From assembly GCA_030248225.1 (NCBI GenBank), contig JASANE010020334.1, forward strand, positions 1-64,000: DNA of 64,000 bases. Direction: 5' to 3'. The translations under genes and the position numbers were made by a program. Position 1 is the first letter of the stretch, and every line of letters begins with the position of its first letter. Positions 41,401-53,400 of this stretch are shown piece by piece. The notes beneath the pieces were generated by a model. It was not told the DNA's origin and did not search any database. It saw only the letters and a program-made list of their open reading frames with translations. The stretch comes from Trileptium ribeirensis. Its lineage: Eukaryota > Nematoda > Enoplea > Enoplida > Thoracostomopsidae.

Positions 41401-44400
41401 TGTATCTTGGTTCTCTTGGGCCCATGGATAAATCCGTTTTAACCCAACCCTGCAGCGTAAATCAATGCCAGAACGCCATTTGCTGCTACATATGATCTGT
41501 TCTACAAAATGATACCAAAAACACCTATATAGCTCCAGCGCTTGCGGAGATACAAGCACGCGCCAGAGATGAGTGTTGTTGAGATGAAATTTGTTCTAGG
41601 TCTGTTCGAAACTTTCAGCGCACTGTTTTAAAATTTGTTCGAAATGTGTTCGAGACTTGTTCGCACGTAAATAAATTTTGCTCGAAATCCGTTCGATGTT
41701 CGTTCGTTCGAACGTGAACACTCATTTCTGGCGAGTGTTTTATTTCCATTTTCGGGTATGTTGGGTCCCATAGCCCCATTGAACATTTTTGACCCGACCC
41801 TGCAGCGGAAATACTGGCAGTAGTCGCTACATGGAGGATGACTTTCTCTAAAAAGTCAGACCAAACGTGCTTATATACCTCGAGTGGTTGCGGAAATATT
41901 GCCATTTTCGTATATTTTGGGTCTCCTGCGTCCATTTCAAAATTTGTTTTGATCCAAATTCTACATCCTAAAAGAACCACGTAGCAAAGCATTAGCATCG
42001 TATAGATTCACACAGATATCTACACACTACACCGATTGTCTAGATATAATATGTAACACGATTTTTACGAATCTGCGGAGTCAATTTGGTCCGCTTTTTC
42101 AGTGGAAGATATTGGAATCTGTCTTCCGCCTACCTAGATGTAAACAGAAGAGTGCTATATAAAAATTCGGAGACTAATAACTAAACGGCACAAATACAGA
42201 TTTCAAGTGAGCGATCGCGCTAATCAATCCGCCTCGCCAAAGTTGAGTTATGCGGGTCACCATAAAAACCAATAACGGACATTGTCAAATTCCACCACCG
42301 TCACGGCTAGTAACAATACTTCGCTTCGCTCGTTTCACTCGCTCACAATTCAATATTATTATAATATATTTAATCTAGCTTTATCAGTCGTGAATTTCAG
42401 GGAAAATCATCAGTGTTTCTTTGAATAGGTTTGCCATTTTTGTCAGGAGGTATTCAAACCGCGTATCTCTGCAGTTTGAGTTCAACGCGGTACAGTCTGG
42501 AAAAGCATACTTCATTATATGTTGTTATTATCATGGGTGTTCCAGTGAACACACATTATTGCAGCCGTTGTAATGAAATGACGTAATATACAATCCCGCT
42601 ATTTTCAGTTGTTTATACAGGGCTTATCGTGCGACTTATTTTCATAGAATAAAAGCTCTGTTATTTCTATTAAACGCTTTTTTTTTATTTCATCGCGTTT
42701 TATTGTTTTCCAGGCCAACAGTGTGATTACTGACGAAATCGAGTGTCCAGCTTGGCTTCACAAGTTTATAATTGGACCACGCGGCACAAACATAAAATCG
42801 ATTATTGGAGACCAGCCGACGGTAAGCAGACAAAGATTGTTTTATTCCGATGGATCCAAGTGCAAAAATTGTATTACTCTGAGGTCTAGCTTGTTCGCTG
42901 TTAACGCGGGACTATACTGTGCCTGATATAGTTATTACGGGATTGTTGCGCGAAAGTAATTTCACGGATTTTAAAATATTGATTTGGTAATTTAATAATT
43001 ATTTTGTAGGTCTGTTTTTAATAATTAATGTTATTGTTTTGTGTGATTATAAGTAGTTAGCATCGTTTGAGGTAACTTCTGTCAATAATTAAGCAATTCG
43101 GTTGTGACATTTTGCATGGCACGACATGTTTGTTGACTTATTTTATACATATTTTTAGTCTGTTTAACTTTAATCTGTGTTGTTCACATATGCAGGCTTT
43201 GATGGCTTCTCTAAACAAAAGCAAGGGACCCCAAGTATTTCTACCTCCACAATCTTCCCCCAGTTCATGCCGCCAGGTAAATTTTAGCATTCCTCGGTTT
43301 TAAATCTCTCCCAGAGCCACCGCCCAACCCCCATTAAGAGGTTTACAGTTCTCTCAATTCCGAACTGGGGACCCTCCGGTCAATCCTCCCACCTCTACCT
43401 CTAGCATCTCTACCTGCGCTCTCTAAAATACATGGTGTGATTTGCCGCTAACTAAGGATCAGGGACTACTATATTTACACGCTGACCTTCGGACTTGGGC
43501 AGCCCAGAAGCCTTAAAACAAAAATTTAGGATTGTCCTTTTTCCGCAACGAAAAGAAAAGTGATAGTTGTTATAAGTTTTTTCGAAATTTATCGCGACAT
43601 AAATACACGTATTCAAGAAAGAAAACTAGCAAAACCAAACTTTCATTTAGGCTGTTATAAAAAAGCTTTGCTGTCAGAATATTACCCAGTTTTGTTTGCT
43701 CCGAATCTCCTACGACCATCTGATTCCAGAAAATTCAAAACACTTTTAAGCAAGATTCACGTGAGCCAGTTTTTTAACAGTTTAGCAGAATCATTTGATA
43801 TGTTATATACCCCATTAATGAAAATTCTTTTGTTACACCTAATGTAAGTGTCCTTTCTTCATTTTCTGTTGAATTAGAGTGTATTGGCTTGTCGGCTTGG
43901 AAAATTTGCTTACATACATTTTATAATTATTATATTGTGTTATCGTTACGCCGGAAGTAGGTAAGCCAGAGGTGTCGAAGGTCCGTCGGCTTAGGGGTTT
44001 GACTGTCGGCAGAGGGGGTCCTCGGTAGATCTAGACCTCCCAGACCGCCATTTTGACCAATTTTACCCGAATATTTGCCAATTTTACCCCAATTTTTGGT
44101 CAAATTTGTGGCACGCGGCAACGGAGTGGATTACATATAGCTTGGCGTGTCCGACCCTATCGACATTAACCCCTATGAAGTAGGTCATTGTCTAAGCATT
44201 GAAATCACAACGATAGCCTTAACGCCTGATGCAAACCTTTGTTACGCTGATTTTCCGGATACCCTTTGTACTGTTTATTGAAAAAACTTTTTGCTGTTGT
44301 TGAAATACGTCAGCCGATTTGAACCAGCTATACTTGTCTACTAACCCGTTCCGGTGCCATAGCTTGGATAGCCTGTTAAATATTTTTTTGCTATACCAGT

Positions 44401-47400
44401 TTATATAATCGGAACGTAGTGGAGATTGTGTGTTGTAGGGGTGTAAGCTTTTAAATTCAGGCCGTATGATCGGCCATAACTCGGGAAAGACTTAACCGAT
44501 TTTCATGATATTGCGATAATTCGAACCGGTATAGTTGATTTAACGAGCGTTTTTTATTTGGGGTCTGATTCCGTGGGCAGGGGCCAAAACATGAATTTTT
44601 TGGCCTCATTTTACCCCATTTTAGTACCCTTCACGGAAGCAAGGTTATTTTTATCTTAACTTTCGAATTTTTTATCCGGTTGGTTTTATTTCGTAATAAA
44701 ATGATAAATAGCCGATGCCTCTTTTTTGTTTTTCGATCAAGGCTCCGGTTCTGGAGTTTGGCGTTTTAGGTACGGGGGTATGGCGCTCCCGTTTGAGGTA
44801 CGGGTATGGCGTCCCCATGGTTCCTGAACCCAAAATTTGAAAATTTTTTCTAACCTCTTGGGTGGCTGAAAACCTTCACTTGAGGGTTTTGGGTGTGGAA
44901 AACTCATTGCCGGTGTTAGTTTTTCTGTGTGACACATGGTTCCATGCGTAAGGGGGTATGGCGCCCCCATGGTTCCCGGTCAGAGGTGAAAATGATAATT
45001 TTTACTCTTTTTTAGTACTTTTCACGGAAGCAAAGTCATTTTTATCTTAAATTTCGAATTTTTTCTCTGGTTGGTTTTGTTTCATAGTAAAATGATAAAT
45101 GCCGATGCCTCTTTTGTTTTTTGATTGAGGCACCGGTTCTGGAGTTACGGAGTTTGAGGTATGGCATCCCTGTGTTGCGTCGACCGAAAATTCGAAAATT
45201 TGTTCTAACGTCCTGAAAATTTTTACGTGGGATTTTCGGGCATGGGAAACTCATTGTCGTGTTGGTTTTGCTCTGCGACTCAGTTCCATGGGTACGGGGG
45301 CGTGGCGCTCCCATGGTACCTGGACCCAAAATTCCTAATTTTATTGTGACGTCCTGGGAGGCTGATAGCTTGCAATTGAGGGATTTTCGGGTATGGGAAG
45401 CTTATTGCGGGTGTCAGTTTTGTTCTTATTTGTGCGGTATTGTGTAATATTGACATGTAGCATATCGATGTATGCTATCGAGAGCTGATTGACTGTGCAC
45501 CAAAAAGGTGTAGGTGTACCTATGCTGCACTACGTTCTGCAATCTCGATAAAATTAGTAGTTTTACATAATTATTATTACAGGGTTATCGTCATGAGAAG
45601 ATGGTATTTTTGGCAACTTTTTAACACAGTTTACACCCCGTAGAAGCAACCGCCTTGGTGGGTCGAATTTGTTGGGTTTTCGCTGTAACCTGTTTTTCGA
45701 ACAATCTGCGAGCAACAATAATACTTAGCTCGTACACTTAAATTATTTCTGGTTAGTTTATTTACGTTTTACCCCGAGGTTAGCGATGGTAAATTGCCTT
45801 AGAAATGCCAAATTGTCACTGGTGCTGCAAATGGACGTGAGAGAGCTCCCAAAGTGCAGTTTCCCATGATTTCGAAAATATTGTTTTGACAGCAGCTACA
45901 GGCGCTTGTTATGCAAAAATGATTTATTTTTAGTCTCGCTCGGTACAAGTGAAATTCGAAGGCGAAGACTGTATTTTTCTCGAAGGACCACCGGACGAAG
46001 TTCGTCGTGCCAAGAAGGCGTTGCTCGAGTTGACAGAGCAGCTCCAAGACGAGCTCGCGCTCGACATTATTAAAGTTCATCCGAATTATCATCGTCATAT
46101 CATTGGAAAAGGCGGCTCGAACAGTAAGAGACAGTGATTAATCGATTTTCGATTATTACGGAATTTTTACTAATCGAGGAACCAAGTTTAAAGGTTTCTT
46201 TCTACTTTCTTTGGAGCTTCAGCCCGTCTATAACAGCAAATGCATACTCTAATTTAGTTTCCATTTTCGACTTAATGTGTGGTGTGTTAAATTTTCACAA
46301 TGAATGTGACTTGAGGTGGGCATTCCTATCGCTTTATAAGCCGCGCTTATGAGGGCAAGCACAGCCTGACTCCATAGCTTTGAAAGTCGTAAATGGTATT
46401 CATTGTTGATTTAAACACTGGTTGCTATTCGATAGGCTAAAAGTTTAAAATACTTTTTCACAATAAAATCAGCCGAAATTTTTCTGGTATGTTTGCAACC
46501 AGGCCACTCGTCGGCAAACATTATTTTGCTTAATTTTTCGTGGCTTATTATGACTGGCTAATCCAAAGTGGGGGCGGCATTTTCGGCTGCCTCCCGGCTA
46601 AATGGAGGTACCCCCGGCAAAAATTCGGGTACCCTCGGCTCAAAGCTCCCTATAGGGAAAAATTAACGTCTAAAAGTGACAAAATCTGGCAAAAAATTGG
46701 GCCCCAGGCAAAATCCGGCACACCACGGCAGGTGAGCCCCGGCTATAATTTCCGAAGTTTATACTAACCAGTATGATATGGTATATATCAATAACATTGA
46801 TATCGCAGACATAATCACTTTCGTCCAGACTAATCTTCGCAATCGAAATATCTTAGGGCGGAGCTTTTTGCCACAGTCGTCGTTGGCATCTTTCAAGGAC
46901 CGTGCCCTCCGCATTGGGAGAGGCCTAGCGAAGACCTTTATGTACTTTTGGAAACATATGCTTTTTTAGTTTCACGGATTAAGGACGAAACTGGAGTTTT
47001 GGTGTCGATTCCGGACGAATCCACCAATTCTGACGAAATTCGTCTCGAAGGCAAGAAAGAAGGCGTTGCTCGAGCAGCTGAGATGATCAGAGAAATCGCA
47101 AACCGAATGGTAAGGGTAACCGCAAGGTTTTCTTACAGAACAATTATTGTATTTATTGTGGCGAAAAAATATAACGGAAAAGTGATTACGCACATTTTGG
47201 TCTGAGTGTGTTCGCTTTTCTCCAGCTACCGTCGCTTAGCTACAGTGATGACTTTCGCTGTTCTTCAACTACCATCGCTTAGCTACAGTGATGACGTTCG
47301 CTTTTCTCCAGCTACCGTCGCTTAGCTACAGTGATGACGTTCGCTTTTCTCCAGCTACCGTCGCTTAGCTACAGTGATGACGTTCGCTTTTCTCCAGCTA

Positions 47401-50400
47401 CCGTCGCTTAGCTACAGTGATGACGTTCGATTTTCTCCAGCTACCGTCGCTTAGCTACAGTGATGACATTCGCTTTTCTTCAGCTACCATCGCTTAGCAA
47501 CAGTGATGACATTCGCTTTTCTCCAGCTACCGTCGCTTAGCTACAGTGATTACGTTCGCATTTCTCCAGCTACCGTCGCTTAGCTACAGTGATGACGTTC
47601 GCTTTTCTCCAGCTACCGTCGCTTAGCTACAGTGATGACGTTCGCTTTTCTTCAGCTACCGTCGCTTAGCTACAGTGATGACGTTCGCTTTTCTCCAGCC
47701 ACCATCGCTTAGCTACAGTGATGACGTTCACTTTTCTCCAGCTACCGTGCTTAGCTACAGTGATGACGTTCGCTTTTCCCCAGCTACCGTCGCTTAGCTA
47801 CAGTGATGACGTTCACTTTTCTCCAGCTACCGTCGCTTAGCTACAGTGATGACGTTCGCTTATCTCCAGCTACCGTCGCTTAGCTACAGTGATGACGTTC
47901 GCTTTTCTCCAGCCACCATCGCTTAGCTACAGTGATGACGTTCACTTTTCTCCAGCTACCGTGCTTAGCTACAGTGATGACGTTCGCTTTTCCCCAGCTA
48001 CCGTCGCTTAGCTACAGTGATGACGTTCACTTTTCTCCAGCTACCGTCGCTTAGCTACAGTGATGACGTTCGCTTATCTCCAGCTACCGTCGCTTAGCTA
48101 CAGTGATGACGTTCGCTTTTCTCCAGCTACCATCGCCTAGCTACAGTGATGACGTTCGCTTTTCTCCAGCTACCGTCGCTTAGCAACAGTGATGACGTTC
48201 GCATAGCCATGTTCCGATCCATTGCGCCGACCAGCGATATGTCTAATTTTTTCGAGAACTAATGAGCTTATTTCCTTATCGCATATGAAGTTCTTTATTT
48301 GTGTTCACGATAAAAAGAAGAAGTATATTCTTGCAATGGTGGGCCCCGACAGTGAGGTTACTTTTGACACTGAATAGTGTTTCATGCTTTTTCTATGTTT
48401 TGTTTTAATTTGAATATTGTCTGTTACGTAGTCTTGCTCTTTCGGGGTTGGTTCTCTACTCAGCGCCATTAAAATTCAAAGATAATGGTATAACAGCAAT
48501 GAGTTAATTGTAAAGTTCACTACCATTTTATGCAAAAAGAAACATATAACAATTTTTATTTTTCTCTTCAATGACAAATAAATGAAACCATCGAAATTCT
48601 ATCAATCACGACTTTGTCGTCATTTTTAACCATTTCCTTTTTAAAATTTTGTGGATTTCGTACATTCTTGGATCGTTTTGGTGCGAGCCTCGTACGCTAG
48701 TCACTACGTTATCGTTGAGCTGTTGCGTGGTTACTTAAACGAGAGAACAACAAGGCACGCGCTAACGCTACCTGCGTAGCAAACTCGGTCAGTTCCTCGC
48801 TTTGCAATGTACAAGCCAGCTACTAAAAAGTTAATGTAGGTTCTTAGTACTTACCGTTGTATACGCATATGTTAGTTGGTTTCATCTCATTCAGCACAGA
48901 TAAAAATTTCCATGCTACCATTTTAGGTACAGCCAAATTGGAAAAATGACAGTCTTTGACAATAATTTGTGTTACCAGATTGTGTACTTTTAGCCGTGCA
49001 ATATGCTAATGTCACAGTAATTTAGAGTTAAAACATTGAAACCAACGTTTTAACGTGTAATTAATACAACAAGCTAGAAAAACTTGAATCATATTTTTGT
49101 GAATTCTACTTTTAATGGTATTTTTAAGTTTAGGATTATAGCTGGTAAATCGATGCTCTGTCAAAAATACCCTTGATACATAAATTGTAACAACTTACAA
49201 TAAGAATCAGCATTTCGATCTATGTTTTATATCCTACTCCACTGTAATTAGTAAAAAATTATGGGCCCTAAATGCCAAAAATCACAAAGTTTCCAATCCT
49301 TGTCGATTTTGTGCGAGTGTGGGCAGGATATTTTGAGCAACGTATGCACAGATCTAGGTGCATTATCACATTTTATTAAGCTTTTAATCAGAACGTAGTG
49401 GAGATTGTGTGTTGCAGGTAAAAGCTTTTAAATTCCGTCTGAGTGTGTGGGATCGGCCATAACTCGGGAGCGACTTAACCAATTTTAGGGCTTGGGCTTA
49501 TTCGAACATAGTCGATTTAGTGTGTACTTCCCCGAGCGTTTTTTGATTTGGGGTCTGGTTCCGGGGTCAGGGGCAAAATGTGGGTTTTTTGTCCCTTTTT
49601 ACCCTATTTTACTACCCTTCACGGATGCAAGGTTATTTTTATCTTAACTTTCTAATTTTTTTCTCTGGCTGTTTTTATTTCATAGTAATATTATAAATGG
49701 CGATTCTTATTTTTTGTTTCTCGATTAAGGCTCCGGTTCTGGACTTATGGGGTTTGAAGTACGGGGGTATACCGCCCTAACGGTTCCTCGACCGAAAATT
49801 GAAAATTTGTTTTAACGTCTTGGGCGGCTGATAAGTTTCACTTTGGGATTTTCGGGCATGGGAAACTCATTGCCGATGTTGGTTTTGCTGTGTGACATAT
49901 GGTTCTGTGGGCACCGGGGTATGGCGCCTCCATGGTTTAGTTTGAGGTCAAAATGAAGGTTTTAGACCATTTTAGTACCGTTAATGGAAGCAATGTTATT
50001 TTTATCTTAACTTTCTAATTTTTTTCATCGGTTGGTTTTATTTCATAGTAAAGTGATAAATGCGGATGCGTCTTTTTTTGTTTTTTGATTAACGCTCCTG
50101 TTCTGGATTTATGGGGTTTGAAGTAGGGCGTTATACCGTCCCAACGGTTCCTCGACCGAAAATTTGTTTTGACGTCTTGGGCTTCTGATAAGTTTCACCT
50201 TGGGATTTCGGGCATGGGAAACTCATTGCCGGTGTTGGTTTTGCTGTGTGACATATGGTTCCATGGGCACATGGGTATGGCGCCCCCATGGTTTTGTTTG
50301 AGGTCAAAATGAGGGTTTTAGACCATTTTAGTACCGTTAATGGAAGCAAGATTATTTTTATCTTAACTTTCGAATTTATTTCATTGTAAAATGATAAATG

Positions 50401-53400
50401 CTGATGCGCATTTTTTGTTGTTCGATTAAGGCTCTGGTTCTGCAGTTATAGGGTTTGATGTATGGCACCCTCATGGTTCCTCGACTCAAAATTGGAAAAT
50501 TTGCTCTGACGTCCCATGCGGCTGAACAGTTTCGCTAGGGGGATTTCGGGCATGGGAGACTCATTACCGGTGTTGCTTTTGCTATGTGACATATGGTTCC
50601 ATGCTCTCGGGGGTATGGTGCCCCAATGGTTCGGGGTCAGACGTCAAAATGAAGGTTTTTACCCCATTTTAGTGCCGTTCACGGAAGCAAGCTTATTTTT
50701 AGCTTAACCTTCGAATTTTTTCTCTGGTTGGCTTTATTTCATAGTAAAATGATAAATGGTGATGCGCATTTTTTGTTTTTCAATTAAGGCTCTGGTTCTG
50801 GAGTTATGGGATTTGAGGTATGGCACCTTCGTCGTTACTCGACCCAAAATTCGAAAAAAATTTTCTGACGTCCTGAGCGGCAGAAATTGTTCACTGGGGG
50901 TTTTCGGGCATGGGAAACTTATTGCCGGTGTTAGTTTTGTTCAAACTTGTGCGGTATTGTGTAATATTCACATATAGCATATTGACGTATGCTATCGAGA
51001 GCTCATTGGCTGTGCACGAAAAAGGCGTAGGGGAAGCTATGCTTCACTACGTTCTGTAATCTCGATATAATTACAGGTAAAAATTGGCAAAATCTGTCAA
51101 GCCGAGTTGAGTTAATGCGTGACACAGAGAGAATAAATTGTTTTGCAGAGTCGCTAGTGTTTTACAGGGGTGCGACCCGCTAACACTCCGCGCCGACACC
51201 TTAATGTGTCCGCCGACTCCCTAGATTCTGACTCCTCCTCCGAGACTTTTTACCCGTTTTCCAATTCACATTTTTCTTTATTATGCTGCTGTATGATCTC
51301 CATTATATATATTTTATCGTGCTTACTGTGGTACTAAGTATATAACATGCACTGTATACGCAATATATATAATGCGATTGAACGAGGTGGAGTATTTTTC
51401 GATGTTAAAAATTCCCTCTAACCCGCTCCGCGGCCCCCGAACTCGGGGTCGGCCGACTCCGAGAGCCCTCCTGGAAGTTTGGACTCTTGAATGGACCATT
51501 TCTGAAAACTGTGCTCGCTTTGAAAGCTAATATACCGGTATTGCTTCCAACATTTTTCGACAGAGATAGGGGTGGGCCCCGAAGGCACCCGCAGTATTGG
51601 CAGGATTGTGCAGATGAATAGTTTAAACTGACTGTGACAAGAAATTAATTTATGGGCAAGCATCACCAACAAGCAAAGGGTTTGACCATGTAACCGTGTT
51701 CAAAGCCATAATATTATAAATTACTTCGGTTTTTAGTACCATCATTGTTGTAATTTTCGGCTTTTTTGATTCCAGGAAAACGAGAAATCACGTGACATAA
51801 TAATCGAACAGCGATTCCATCGTCAGCTAATTGGCACTCGCGGCGAAAATCTAGCTGTAACTCGCGAGGCTTATCCCGGTGTTAACATTTCATTTCCCGA
51901 ACAAGGCCGTCATTCGGATGTCGTTACACTTCGTGGTCCCAAGGATGAAGTAGACAAATGCCACAAATATTTGTCTGGCATCGTAAAAGAAATGGTACGA
52001 TATTCTTTAATTTGAGGGAAAACTCATAAGCATGGTCTGTCGTTATGAAGTCGATTGCTATGCAAACAGCGGTAACTAATTTGCTATAATTATTTTACTA
52101 ACAACACCATGCAATAATTAATTGAAACGTGTAGCAGCTAAATCGGATATAATCTGTTCCGAATAGTTTGTACGGCTGCGGGGATATTCGGATATACAGG
52201 CAGGAATGCCGTATTATTTAAACATAGCGGCATGATATTGGTTTGCAAGGATTGTGGCATTTAGTTCTATTGCTATGCACTAGTAGTTGCATCGATTGTA
52301 AAAGCGAGTTTTCATTTAAATTAGGTTTGTTTTTGAATGAAAGGGAGCCCATAATAATTATGATGTGAACACGAATATCGTGAAATGTGAACTGCAATTA
52401 GTATTAAAGGACCCGCATGCACATTGAAACTATGAATTAACTCGATTCAGCCTCCCGTAAAATAATATGTTGGAACAATGACAAATTTAATGTCCTTCCT
52501 CTCTTATACACGGATCTGTTGGAACGAAATTTTTAGCGTAGCGCTTTTTTTCACATTCCAAACTTTTCGCTCAAATTTGGAGCTCAAATTAAATTTTTAT
52601 CAAAATTTAAAAATATTTTGTGCATTTTTGAAGCATTTGAACTTGTGAACACTCTTCAGATTTTTCTAGCATATTGCTTTAGGACTTGAAGGCATAGAAT
52701 TTGATAAATTTGAAGCAGGGTAGTTTGTCATATTTTCCATTACAAACCAGTCGTAGTGGAACTACATTTTTGAGCGGAGCGACGGCATTAGTAATATGAA
52801 CGTACTTAATGTCTTGGGAATATATTATTACTTAGACAACAATGAGTAAATGAAAGAATAGTTTTATTCCGTTCGAACGAAAAGCAAGGCAAAGGAAGCC
52901 ACGTGGCTTATACAGCATGGTGATGAATGGTAATCGGAGCACAGCAATGAAATCATAGGACACGGAGTCTGAAAATAATTTTGCCTATAACATTCGTACT
53001 ATACTATTCCTGTATGTACAATGCATGTATTTTCTTATTTCTCCATGGAAAACTCAACGTATATGCCGTTAAAACGAGTCTACGACCAATAATTAAGCTA
53101 TTATGAGCTTAATCAGGGTGTTAATTAACTTAATTAATGCTAAAATTGGCAAGTTGTAAAACTTCAAAAATATCAGGTGCATATCCTCACATGATAAGCT
53201 TTCAAACAAAAAAAGTTTTTTGAAATAGGTTCAGTGGTTCCATGAAAGACTAACGGACGAACGGACATCGACTTTTTTGCTCCCAGACAGAAAATAAAAA
53301 CGCTTCGCTCGATTATATTCAGATTATCTAAAATTTGATGTGTGAGCGCAGCTTGGGATAGCACCGGTAATACAACGCGTGATGTAAAAATTTGAACCAA

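Noticed and set aside
43112..43303. Open frame in intron 10 that could be an extra vigilin exon
   Set aside because: Exons 10 and 11 already join in phase across one KH domain, and the frame has no KH-like residues.
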